A stretch of 64,000 nucleotides of DNA from Aptenodytes patagonicus (Eukaryota; Chordata; Aves; Sphenisciformes; Spheniscidae). Position 1 is the stretch's first letter; every line of letters begins with the position of its first letter. The translations under genes were made by a program, and so were the position numbers. The stretch covers positions 62,001 to 126,000 of the forward strand of contig NC_134974.1 in NCBI RefSeq assembly GCF_965638725.1, in the 5' to 3' direction. Below the pieces are notes generated by a model. The model did not search any database. It had not been told where the DNA came from and saw only the letters and a list, made by a program, of their open reading frames with translations. Shown here piece by piece: positions 34,258 to 44,315 of the stretch.

Positions 34258-34640
34258 CGCGCACATCAAAACAGACCCAGGAGGGGGGCACGTGCACCCA
34301 AGGAGTTCCAGGGGCTGGAACGCAAGCACCCAAAGAGGCCCGGAGGGGGGGGGGGCGCTTGCTTTGGAACAGGCCTTGGAAGCGGGCATGCGCACTCAAA
34401 AAGGCCTGGGGGGGATGGGGGGGGCGCATGCACCAAAACAGGCACGCAGAGCAGATGCGTGCTCTCAAACAGTACTGGGAGGGGGCACGCGCACTCAAAG
34501 AGGCCCAGGGCTGGGTCGCATACACCTAAACAAACCCAGGGGTGGGGCACGGGCACCCAAACAGACCCGAAGGGGGATGCAAGCATTGAAACAGGCCTGA
34601 GAGGGGGGCACGCGCACGCTCAAACAGGCCCTTCCTCTGT
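33481..34640. repeat. G-rich minisatellite, period about 40 bp, including a run of 30 G
   Basis: Units of the type 'ggggcacgcgcacccaaacaggcccagga' repeat about 28 times with variable G-runs, the longest 34228-34257. Both strands show long ORFs (up to 382 codons on the minus strand) of Pro/Cys- or Gly/Gln-rich repeats, which are by-products of the repeat. Each unit could contribute to a G-quadruplex on the plus strand. Confidence 0.9.
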
Positions 34641-34699
34641 AGCTGTGGTCACTTGACTGTCATCCACCTAAGAGAATACGTTGGTGTCTTACAGCTCTT

Positions 34700-35136
34700 A
34701 CAATATGAGGATTCCCAGATACGCAGCCTCACACGCACACACACTACATGGCTGTACTGTGATTTTTGGTTATGCATACAGATCCTGCCATGCACGTTGG
34801 TGATCTGATCTACTGAGGACTATACTGAGGGATCCTTCCTCACCCGGAGAGGCAGGCTGCCTCCCACCTGCAGCGGGAGGCAGCTGCCGGCTGGATCCTC
34901 TATTTTATTCTTCAGCTGCTTTACCTTTTTCTGGCCTCTGCAGCTTCAGCCGCGGCAGCTCCTGTCCACAGCCAGTAAGTGCTCCACCTGTCCCTTTTTG
35001 CCCATGCCGCTAGGAGAATGAGGCCAAAGGCAACCCACACAAACCTGAGCCAGCTGCAGTCAACAACATCCCTGGAGAAGAACCAACAACTGAGTCCTCA
35101 GTGCTGCCTCTGGAAGAGGGAAAGAACAAGCAACTG
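34700..35136. repeat. Duplicated segment U, copy a, left part
   Basis: Matches 44320-44735 with shared stretches such as 'gagggatccttcctcacccggagaggcaggct' (34828 and 44420) and 'cagcagctcctgtccacagcc' type sequence (34955 and 44540). The match continues on the far side of the provirus at 41705. A minus-strand 24-nt segment with acceptor CTGCAG and donor GTGAGG, read SLPLR at its end, is kept in both copies, but is too short to call as an exon. Confidence 0.8.
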
Positions 35137-35694
35137 TGTTGTGGTTTAACCTGGCAGGCAGCTAAACACCACACAGCCGTTCGCTCACCTCCCACCTCCA
35201 GTGGGATGGGGGAGAGGACCGGAAAAAAAAAAAAGTAAAATTTGTGGGTTGAGATAAAGAGAGTTTAATAGGACAGAAAAAGGGAAAATAATAATAATGA
35301 TAAAAGAATATACAAAGCAAGTGATGCAGAATGCAATTGCTCACCACCCACCGACTGATGCCCAGCCACTCCCCGAGCAGTGGTCACCCCCCCCCCGCCA
35401 GCTAACTCCCCCCAGTTTCTATACTGAGCATGACGTCCCACGGTACGGAATATCCCTTTGGCCAGTTTGGGTCAGCTGTCCTGGCTGTGCCCCCTCCCAG
35501 CTTCTTGTGCCCCTCCAGCCTTCTCAGTCGGTAGAGCACGGGAAGCTGAAAAGTCCTTGACTAGTGTAAGCACTGCTCAGCAACAACTAAAACATGGGTG
35601 TGTTATCAACATTATTCTCATCCTACAACCAAAACACAGCACTGTACCAGCTACTAGGAAGGAAATTAACTCTATCCCAGCCAAAACCAGGACA
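35137..35694 (-). repeat. 3' LTR (copy D) of the ERVL-like provirus
   Basis: 558 bp, TGTCCTGG...CCACAACA on the minus strand. It differs from its partner LTR E at roughly one position in ten, including an 18-bp block around GGGATATTCCGTACC that LTR E lacks. Confidence 0.92.
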
Positions 35695-36133
35695 GTATAC
35701 ACCCCTTATTCTATACCATCTACGTCACACCCAGGTCCCCATACTTTCTGATACATTCCAATTAATCACCACCACTTTTCCTGTTTTTTGAAATATACAC
35801 ACAGATATCATTCCCTTAGTCTATGGGCCATGCCTCTAGAATTTTTGTTGAGTTCATTTAGTCTATGACTTTGGGCTCCATCTGTCATAACAGTTCTTCA
35901 GGGCAGGAGAGATGGTGTGTGGTGTTGGATTTTTTGCATGCTGAAGCCAGTTTTGGTCCCATCACCGCTGCACTTGTCTGGTTCCAGCATCGCTGCACTT
36001 TGCTTGGTTTCTTCAAAGTTCATTCTTCATTAATCTGGGTGATTCTTACTGTAAAACCATTGGTATGGCATATAGCCACCACAGAAGTGACGATATACAA
36101 TATTAGATAGTAATTAAAAACATACAATGTAAT

Positions 36134-36760
36134 TCATTGGCTCTTCTCACCCAAAACCAAATCCCCTTGAGGGACACATCGGGCTTCCCCATCCTTCTGC
36201 AATATCCACCAAGTGCACCCAGGTTCTTGAGCAAAAGCAAGCCCACAGATGGGTTTGCCTTTGCCCGAGGCAGGAATAGCCCAGACTGTCTCCCCCAGCA
36301 TAGTTTTTACGTGCGCTACAGGGACTTTATCCCCTTCTACAGCACATAAAAGTTTTGACCGGGCAGGGCCAGCTGGATTGGCAGATCCCCGAGTGTTGAC
36401 TGACCAGGTGGCCTTTGCGAAACGTGTGTCCCAATGTTTGAACGTCCCGCCACCCATTGCTCTCAGTGTAGTCTGTAGCAGTCCGTTGCCTCGTTTGCGT
36501 TTCCCGGAGGCTGGTGCGTGATAGGGGATGTGCTATACCCACTCCATGCCGTGCTCTTTGGCCCAGGTGTCTATGAGGTTGTTTTGGAAATGAGTCCCGT
36601 TGTCTGACTCAGTTCTTTCTGGGGTGCCATGTCGCCACAGGACTTGCTTTTCAAGGCCCAGGATAGTGTTCCAGGCGGTGGCATGGGGCACAGGATCTGT
36701 TTCCAGCCAGCCGGTGGCTGTAAGCACATGGCGCTTGCCTTGGCGGGTTTGTGGGGGCGT
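36134..36760 (-). pseudogene. pol: ERVL-like integrase core and C-terminus
   Basis: Reading down from 36760, the core has HVLTATGWLETDP, the second catalytic Asp in SDNGTHF (36596-36607), a stop after HGMEWV, then HIPYHAPASGK and GNGLL. At the catalytic Glu position stands Lys (codon at 36494-36496). The C-terminal part (FKHWDTRFAKATWSVNTRGS) is in another frame and is open to about 36134. Inactive. Confidence 0.85.
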
Positions 36761-36793
36761 GATCTAATCAATCTGCCAGGCCTCACCATATTT

Positions 36794-37605
36794 CTATTTC
36801 AGCCATCGTCCTCCGTACCGGAGGGGCTTTAACCACTTGGCTTGCGTGACTGCAGTGCATGTTTCACATTCATGGATAACCCGTGCAATAGTGGCCATGG
36901 TCAAGTCCACCCCTCGATCACGAGCCCATCTGTATGTTGCATCTCTTCCTTGATGGCCTGAGGTGTCATGGGCCCACTGAGCTATAAATAATTCACCCTT
37001 ATGCTGCCAGTCCAGATCCACCTGAGCCACTTCAATCTTAGCAGCCTGACCCACCTGCTGGTTGTTTTGATGTTCTTCAGTGGCCCGACTCTTGGGTACG
37101 CGAGCATCTACGTGACGGACTTTGACAAGCAGGTTCTCCACCCGGGCAGCAATAGCTTGCCACAATGCGGCAGCCCAGACGGGTTGGCCTCTGCGCTGCC
37201 AATTGCTCCGCTTCCATTGCTGCAACCACCCCACAGGGCATTTGCCACCATCCCTGACTCAGTATAGAGACAGAGCACTGGCCACGTTTCTCGGTCAGCA
37301 ATGTCTAAAGCCAGCTGGATGGCCTTTACTTCTGCAAATTGGCTCGATTCACCTTCTCCTTCAGCCGTTTCTACAACCTGTCACATGGGACGCCACACAG
37401 CAGCTTTCCACCTCCCATGCTTTCCCACAAGGCGACAGGACCCATCAGTGAACAGGGCATATTGCTTCTCATTTTCTGGTAGTTTATTATACACTGGGGC
37501 CTCCTGAGCACGTGTCACCTCCTCCTCTGGCAATATTCCAAAATCTTTGCCGTCTGGCCAATCCATGATCACTTCCAAGATTCCTGGGCAACCGGGGTTT
37601 CCCAT
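36794..37605 (-). pseudogene. pol: ERVL-like RNase H and integrase zinc domain
   Basis: RNase H begins with ALFTDGSCR (first Asp, about 37450) and, after a stop near 37381, runs through SSQFAEVKAI (Glu), YTESGMVANALW, where the usual D-S has become E-S, and VRHVDARVPKS. The integrase zinc site HDTSGH...CETC follows near 36870-36970. Stops after WRPM and WLK separate the pieces. Confidence 0.82.
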
Positions 37606-37745
37606 TCAAGCCCGTTGTGTGATCCATGCGACCCACTTACTCCACGTAGCAGCCGTTGCATGATGTGTACAGGGGACCCTCCCTTTGAACAGCCAGCCCA
37701 GCACCGGCAGTCGGGGTGCCAGGAGGAGCTGTGCTTCCGTGCTGA

Positions 37746-39050
37746 TCACTTCCGAAGCAGCTCGAAGCCCTTCATATGCTGCCAATAGCTCTTTTTCGGT
37801 TGGAGTATAGTGGGCCTTGGATCTTCTGAATCCCTGACTCCAAAACCCCAGGGGTCGACCTCAAGTCTCCCCTGGTGCTTTCTGCCAGAGGCTCCAGGTA
37901 GGGCCATTCTCCCCGGCTGCAGCATAGAGCACATTTTTTTGTCTTGCCCTGCCTGGACTGGCCCAAGGGCTACTGCATGAACTATCTCCTCTTTAATTTG
38001 TTCAAAGGCTTGTCGTTGCTCAGGGCCCCATTTGAAATCATTCTTCTTCTGGGTCACTTGATAGAGAGGGTTTACAATCAGACTGTAAGTCGGACTATGC
38101 ATTCTCCAAAAACCCACATGGCCTAAGAAAGCTTGTGTTTCCTTTTTGCTAGTTAGTGGAGACATGGCTGTTATTTTGTTGACCACATCCGTTGGGATTT
38201 GATGACGACCATCTTGCCATTTTAGCCCTAAAAACTGGATCTCCTGTGCAGGTCCCTTGACTTTACTTTGTTTTATGGCAAATCCGGCCTTCAGCAGGAT
38301 TTGGACTATTTTCTCCCCTTTCTCAAAAAGTTCTTCTGCTGTGTTGCCCCATACAGTGATGTCATCAATGTATTGCAGATGTTCTGGAGCCTCACTCTGT
38401 TCCAGTGCAGTCTGGATCAGTCCCTGGCAAATGGTGGGGCTGTGCTTCCACCCCTGGGGCAGTTGGTTCCAGGTGTACTGAACGCCCCTCCAAGTGAAAG
38501 CAAACGGTGGCCTGCACTCTGCTGCCAAAGGGATTGAGAAAAACGCACTAGCGATATCAACTGTGGCATACCACTTGGCTGCCTTTGATTCCAGTTCGTA
38601 TTGGAGTTCTCGCATGTCTGGCACGGCAGCAGTCAGCGGTGGCATGACTTTGCTCAGGCCACGATAGTCTACTGTTAGCCTCCACTCTCCATTAGACTTT
38701 CACACTGGCCATATGGGACTGCCAAAGAGTGCGTGAGTCTTGCTGATCACTCCTTGGCTCTGCAGTCGACGAATCAGCTTACGGATGGGAATCAGGGAGT
38801 CTCGGTTGGTGCGATAGTGCCGCCGGTGCACCATTGTGGTGGTGATCGACACCTGTTGGTCTTGGACCTTTGGCAAGCCCACAATAGAAGGGTCCACCGA
38901 GAGACCGGGCAAGGTAGACAGCTGTTTCAGTTCTTCCGTCTCCAAGGCAGCTGTACCAAAAGCCCACTGGTACCCTTTTGGGTCCTGAAGTAGTCTATGC
39001 CAAGAATGCACAGAGCCTCTGGGCCAGTCACAATGGGGTGCTTCTGCCAC
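37746..39050 (-). pseudogene. pol: ERVL-like reverse transcriptase
   Basis: The RT N-terminus (SLIPIRKLIRRLQSQGVI, FGSPIWPV) ends at an in-frame TGA (38702-38700). The same frame continues EWRLTVDYRGLS, FFSIPLAAE, FAFTWRGVQYTWNQLPQGW, the catalytic YIDD (38361-38372) and FLGLKW, open until 37746. A single nonsense codon therefore interrupts about 430 codons, although the LTRs are old. Confidence 0.9.
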
Positions 39051-39245
39051 CCATTCCTACTTAGGCTCACTTCAGCCTCCAATACAGTTAGCTGTTGGGA
39101 TCTCCCCGTCACTGCAGAACTACAGATGGGTGCTGCCCCTTTACAGCTTGATGGCATTAGGGTATGCTCTGCACCGGTGTCTACTAGAGCCTTAGACTCC
39201 TGTGGGCCCGACGTGGCAGGCCACCAAATCCACAGAGTCCAGTAA
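38927..39245 (-). pseudogene. pro: ERVL-like protease
   Basis: The minus strand shows KALVDTGAEHTLMP with an intact D-T-G-A (39171-39182) and later CILGIDYFRT, the expected second conserved region. The frame differs from that of RT, with a shift between about 39050 and 38930. There is no dUTPase next to it. Confidence 0.8.
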
Positions 39246-39289
39246 ACCCGGTTGTCCCTTTCCTCCCCCTGGCTGGAGGCAGGGCCCCT

Positions 39290-40275
39290 CTAGTCCTGGT
39301 CATAGTAGTCGTTTCTCATTTCTTGTAAATATGAGGCAGAGGTCTCTTCGTTAGGATCAGCAGTAAGATCGGCCCTTCTACTCTGTCTGCGGAACTGCCC
39401 GCTGGAAACTGGAGCAGCAATTTTCCTGGAAGAACCCCCTTTTGTGATTGTTTTTCCTTGCAACTCACATACCCGTGCCTCTAGGGCTGAGGCAGGTTTT
39501 CCATCCCACTTCCTCATGTCCTCTCTGTGGTCACGTAGGTAAAACCACAGGGTGGCCCGTGGTGTATATCCACTATAACATCTCTCTTGAGCAGAGGGAT
39601 GCTTACTCCTAATGGCTGAGATACTGGTCCGTACAGGTGAGGAGTAGGACATATCCTCTTCGAGTTGCTGGACCTTCTGGGACAGTTTCTCCACAGCCGA
39701 GATGCAGGCCTGTAGGGAGGAAGAGAGACTTTCTTCGTATTGCCGGAGTTGGCCAGCCAATTCATCCACCGTTTGCTCCTCTCCGTCTTTCCAGGTCATT
39801 ACTGCCAATGAGTTGGCATATGACGATGGTGTGCTCCATACAAACTTCCGCCACATGGGTCGTGTGCCCTTGACTTCGTCTGGATCTTTGGATAACTGCT
39901 CATTGTTCAGGTCATCATAAATCACTTCCAGCATGGCTAATTCCCTCAGGTACTGGATACCTCTCTCCATGGTGGCCCACTTGCCTGGATGACATACAAC
40001 ATCTTCCTTGAAGGGATACCTTTCCTTCACGCCTGACAGGAGTCGCCTCCAGAGGCTGAGGGCTTGTGCCCCTTTTCGAATTGCTTTGTCAATGCCCCCT
40101 TCCCTGGAAAGGGATCCCAGCTGCTTGGCTTCTTTACCCTCTAATTCCAGGCTACTGGCCCCATTATCCCAGCATCAGAGCAGCCAGGTGACAACATGCT
40201 TGCCTGGACGACGACTGAAATCTTTTCACATATCTTGCAGCTCACTCAGGGATAGGGATTGGGTGGTTACCATCT
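39290..40275 (-). pseudogene. gag: ERVL-like gag
   Basis: Downward from 40270 the frame reads MVTTQSLSLSELQDM, has two stops (after QDM and VTWLL), then GASSLELEGKEAKQLG and the long open segment 40030-39290 with ERYPFKEDVVCHPGKW, a capsid-like region, a coiled coil (SAVEKLSQKVQQLEED) and a basic Arg-rich tail. No Cys-His zinc knuckle is seen, which is common in class III gag. Confidence 0.8.
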
Positions 40276-41108
40276 CATTTATGGGCTCTGTCTTCCTCCT
40301 CCTGTTCTCGTGATGGCCCTGGTTCATTTTCATCCCTTACTAAATGAGTTGATTTTCTTGTGTATTTCTTCTTGTGTACAGAGGCGACTGATACTGGCAC
40401 AGGTTGGTTCTCTGGTTCAGCCACAGTGCCTGTCACCAGGGTTTGAGTACCTGCAGTGTCTGTCATGGGGGCTGGAGTAGCTGCAGTGCCTGTCATGGGG
40501 GCTGGAGTAGTTGAGGTGCCTGTAGCTGGGGTTTGAGTACCCACAGTGCCTCTTGCGGGGGTTTGAGTAGCTGCAGTGCCTGTTGCTAGGATTGATCTCT
40601 GGATGGTATTCTTAAATAATTGTTTAACCGTAAACAAGATCACGACCTGAACTGCATTCAGGAGACATAGCAATAGGACCATGCTGGTTTGAACATCCCA
40701 AGTATATTCAACATTCTCAAGAGCTGTTGTAACTAGCCTGAAGGAGGAAGGGAAGGTGAAGGAGCGGGGGAAAGTGTCCCCCCGGGTCTCCCCCATAGAT
40801 TGGTTCCCTGAGGAGAAAAGGTAAAAGGTGAAATTATTAATAGTTTCCGAAAAGTGACTCCCGAGGTCCGGAGATGATGGCAATGCTGAGTAGAAATACA
40901 GAAGTACAAATACAAAAATTAGTCTCACGACCAAAAATTTTATCACATCATAAACCAGTAGTGTTACACAGTGCAGCAAAATTATATCCTTGATCCAGCT
41001 TCCAGAGGTGATAGACAGCACAACAGGGAACGTATACAGCAAGTAAGGTGTTACATAGCACAACCTTGAGAGCAAGCACGACAACTTTGAGAGTAAATTA
41101 ATCAACAT
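40275..41108 (-). CDS. Membrane and PT-rich ORF ahead of ERVL gag (277 codons)
   Basis: An ATG at 41108, about 40 nt inside the 5' LTR, opens a frame that runs without interruption to 40275, where gag starts in another frame. The N-terminal half has strongly hydrophobic stretches (CYVTPYLLYTFPVVLSI, then VVRLIFVFVLLYF, then VLLLCLLNAVQVVILFTV). Next come six 10-residue repeats of the type TGTAATPAPM encoded by a perfect 30-bp period (about 40411-40592), and a Glu/Arg/Lys-rich tail. A TTG 12 nt upstream is in frame. I do not know this protein from other ERVL elements. It may be a viral accessory gene or a captured host sequence. Confidence 0.55.
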   Translation of the reverse strand: MLINLLSKLSCLLSRLCYVTPYLLYTFPVVLSITSGSWIKDIILLHCVTLLVYDVIKFLVVRLIFVFVLLYFYSALPSSPDLGSHFSETINNFTFYLFSSGNQSMGETRGDTFPRSFTFPSSFRLVTTALENVEYTWDVQTSMVLLLCLLNAVQVVILFTVKQLFKNTIQRSILATGTAATQTPARGTVGTQTPATGTSTTPAPMTGTAATPAPMTDTAGTQTLVTGTVAEPENQPVPVSVASVHKKKYTRKSTHLVRDENEPGPSREQEEEDRAHK

Positions 41109-41145
41109 TGTGACCAGCAACTGTTAAACCAATATGATGAATGCT

Positions 41146-41704
41146 TGTCGTGGTTTAACCTCAGTCGGCAGCTGAGCACCACACAGCTGTTCGCTCACTC
41201 CCCCCCCCCGGTGGGATGGGGAAGAGAATCGGAAGAGTAAAAGCGAGAAAACTCGTAGGTTGAGATAAAAACAGTTTAGTAATTGAAATAAAATAAAATG
41301 CTAATACTACTACTACTAATAGTAGTAAGAATAAGAAGAATATACAAAGCAAGTGATGCACAGTGCAATTGCTCACCACCCGCTGACCGATGCCCAGCCA
41401 CTCCCCAAGCAGCGGTCCCTGCCCCCCGACTAACTCCCCCCAGTTTATATACTGAGCATGACGTCGTATGGCCAGTTTGGGTCAGCTGTCCTGGCTGTGC
41501 CCCCTCCCAGCTCCTTGTGCACCTCCAGCCTCCTCAGTCAGTAGAGCATGGGAAGCTGAAAAGTCCTTGACTAGTGTAAGCACTGCTCAGCAACAACTAA
41601 AACATCGGTGTGTTATCAACATTGTTCTCATCCTACAACCAAAACACAGCACTGTACCAGCTACTAGGAAGGAAATTAACTCTATCCCAGCTGAAACCAG
41701 AACA
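41146..41704 (-). repeat. 5' LTR (copy E) of the ERVL-like provirus
   Basis: 559 bp, TGTTCTGG...CCACGACA on the minus strand, with TATATAAA and a CRE-like TGACGTC. It includes an imperfect AGT/ACT trinucleotide stretch (about 41300-41335) where copy B has TTA repeats. Confidence 0.92.
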
Positions 41705-42110
41705 AACTGTTATCCACAGTGATGACTGTAGCTCTCCTCAGGCAGGAACCCCTCCTTCTGTAGGTGCTTCTGGAGACACCGCTCTTTCCCCAAACTAATG
41801 CTAATGGCACCTGCATTTATGGAGAACAAAGCATATTCAAGGGCCAGCTTGCTGCCGTGAGGACAGGGTTTGGGGGCAGTCTGTGGCTACGGGACAGGCT
41901 TCAGGGGAGGTGCTGGAGCTGGGGGCAGCTGCATGGGTTGAGCAGGGCTGGAGGAGCTTTGTTGAGCTGGGGAGGCACTCAGCACCTTTCCCAGGAGGTG
42001 GGAAGGTCTCCAGGTACCCAGAGGGGTGGGGACAGCCATCTCCTACCCCTCTTCCCGCTTCCTCTCCACCAGCTCTCAGAAAATCCCTGGGAGCTGCCCT
42101 GATGGGGCTT
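41705..42110. repeat. Duplicated segment U, copy a, right part
   Basis: Continues the match to segment U, copy b (44736-45090): 'ggcttcaggggaggtgctggagc.gggggcagctgca' lies at 41895 and 44910. The homology fades at about 42115 and 45095, where copy b runs into the CpG island. The stretch 42115-42490 after it has no gene that I can support. Confidence 0.8.
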
Positions 42111-42489
42111 GACTCCAACTGACTGTCAGCCTGTTACACCGGTGGGTTGGAAACATCCTTGCAGCTCTTCAGTCACTCTCAGACAGGCATGTCCCAGCAG
42201 CACCATCCCCTGGGGCTGCAGCCCTTTTACACAAGGGGCCATCACCATCAGCCTCACTGGGCCCCCCCCCAGGGCTCCTCCAGCCCCAGCCCACAGCTGC
42301 AGCCATGGCCCCTGACGCCCACTGCGTAACCTGCTCCCCTGGACTCTCTGACAGCCACTCACCAAGTACAAAGGACTACAAACGCAGCCATGAGTGCAAA
42401 GGAGACAGCAAGCGTTTATTCGTTAATGTGTGTAAGTCCCAGGAGTGAGTCTGCTCTGGGGCTCAGTGCCTGTACGCTCACCCTTCCCC

Positions 42490-44315
42490 GGACAACTCGG
42501 CAGTCGTTAGTGGAGCAGCAGATACAGAGAATGAAAATACAGCAATGGGGAGCACGACAGAAGAACAGAAAGAGAAAAATAAAATGAGGGAAAAGGACTG
42601 AGGAGCAGAGAAAGAAAGGTACAGGGAAACGGACAGTGAGATGGATAATTCAATAAAAAAGGAATGAGGAGCCCTGCATGGACATGGCGGAAGAAAAACA
42701 GGGTCAGGGAGCAGGACAGAGGGAAAAAGAGAGAAAATGATGAGTGGGGAGCAGAACAGATGGATCAAGGGAGAAACTGAATGAGAGGAATAAGGAAGGA
42801 AGGAGGGAGAGAAAAAGATGGGGAACAAGCCAGAAGGATTGAGGAAAAAAAAGAAGGAGACAGATCAGGACAAAGAGATGAAGAAAGAAAAAGCAGCGCT
42901 GGGCTGCAGGACAGAGACAGAGGATGAAAAAAGGGAGGGAGAGGGAGCTGCAGGATGAGGAAAAAGGCCAGGGCACAGGACAGAGGGGAATAATGGGACA
43001 GTGAGCTGGGCAGGGGGATATAGGGAGAAACGATGGGGCAGGCAGTGGTATGGAGATATACAGACAAAAAACTTAGGGGAAGGATGGAGGACGGAGAAAA
43101 TAAGAGAAAAGAGACAGGGAGTGGGGCAGAGATGGGGTGCAGTGGGGGGAGAGAGAGAGAGGAGAGTGACAGGACGGAGGCAGAGAGATGGAGGCGGGGG
43201 GGGGGGGGGGGAGACTGTGATGGGTAGCAGGCCAGAGGGACAAGGAAAGACAGGAGGAAGGACAGAGGGATATAGAAAACAGTTGAGGGACAGGGAGCCA
43301 GAAAGCGGGATACTGCGAAAGAGAGAGGGACAGGGAGCAGGATGCTGGGATAGAGAGCCAGAGAGCAACAGAGAGAATGACAGAGAGGTGGAGCACAAGA
43401 GAAAACAGGGACAGAGAGCGGGACAGAGAGGTGAAGCAATAAATAATAGGGACAGGGAGCAGGACAGAGGAAGAGAGACAGAGGGACAGGTAAGACAACA
43501 GATAATTGGAGAAAGAAAAGAAAGGGAACAGCACAGAGGGTCACAGAGAAAAAGAGAGGCATGGCAGAAAGAGAAAAATAAGATGAGGGAGAAGGGCTGA
43601 GGAGCAGAGAGGAAAAGGTACAGGGAAAAAGACAGGTATGGAGAAAACAAAGACTGGAGGCAGAACAAAGGGACAGATTGACAAGGACAGGGAGCAGGAC
43701 AAAGGGATGGAGGAGGAAAAAATAGTGATGGGCAGCAGGATAGAGGAAGAGAGAGAAAAAGAACAAGAGGAGAATGACAGAAGGATGTAGAGAGAAAGAC
43801 CAGGACATGTAAAAGGGAGGGTTGGGGGAGACACACATCAGAGGGGTAGAAAGAAAAAGAGAGGGATGGGGAACAAGACAGTGTGATAGAGAGAGATGGA
43901 GGGGGGTGGGAGTGGGATGCAAGGGAGCAGCACAAAGGGTCAGAGAGAGTAAGAGATGAACAGGAAGGAGGACAGGGACAGTGAGATACAGAATTAAACA
44001 GCGACAGTGAGCGAGACAAAGGGATAGAGAGAGAAAGAGAAGAAAGAGGAGAGAGAGAGAGGAAGGCAGGAACATGGAGCGGCATGTACAGGTGCAGAGA
44101 GAAGAAGAACACCAGGGAAGAGGCCAGAGAAATTGTGGGATAAAAGAGACAGATGCAGATCAGGACAAAGACATGGAAAAGAAAAAAGCAGCGATGGGTG
44201 CAGGACAGAGGATGAAGAAAAAAGAGGGAGAGGAAGCAGGACAAAAGCGCAGAGAGAAAAAGAAAATGGAGCGGTAGAACAAGAGAGAGAGAAAGGGAGA
44301 GAGGAAGGGAGCACG
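42490..44315. repeat. Purine-rich minisatellite array B
   Basis: Units of the type 'gggacagggagcaggacagagggatagagagaaaaag' repeat with a period of roughly 80-90 bp, GC-richer than array A but of the same build. Both are followed by segment U. A run of 15 G lies at about 43197-43211. The minus-strand ORFs of over 430 codons (Ser/Leu/Pro/Phe) are low-complexity by-products. Confidence 0.88.

Larger units (their letters stand above)
35137..41704 (-). mobile_element. Full-length ERVL-like (class III) provirus
   Basis: LTRs at 41146-41704 (5') and 35137-35694 (3') in the same orientation bound the element. The target duplication AACTG is present on both sides (35132-35136 and 41705-41709). On the minus strand the order is membrane/PT-rich ORF, gag, PR (DTGA), RT (YIDD), RNase H, IN; no env was seen, as is usual in ERVL. 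Several stops and frameshifts break pol. I find no clear tRNA primer site after the 5' LTR. The polypurine tract is weak (AATAAGGGG). The pre-insertion site is seen in the paralogous segment at about 44735. Confidence 0.93.

Noticed and set aside
33377-34525. Minus-strand ORF of 382 codons with Pro/Cys-rich repeats
   Set aside because: Follows the G-rich minisatellite unit exactly. Other frames of both strands are equally open, so it is not evidence of coding.
34922-34978. Plus-strand 31-nt exon with acceptor CTGGCCTCTGCAG and donor GTAAGT in segment U
   Set aside because: The donor is GCAAGT in copy b, the length is not a multiple of three, and no neighbours join.
41100-41145. Primer binding site of the ERVL-like provirus (TGGTTTAACAGTTGC)
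   Set aside because: Starts with TGG, but lies about 14 nt from the LTR and matches no tRNA end that I know.
42765-44244. Minus-strand ORFs of 436 and 459 codons, Ser/Leu/Pro/Phe-rich
   Set aside because: They are the complement of a purine-rich tandem array. Several frames are open together and the composition is low-complexity.
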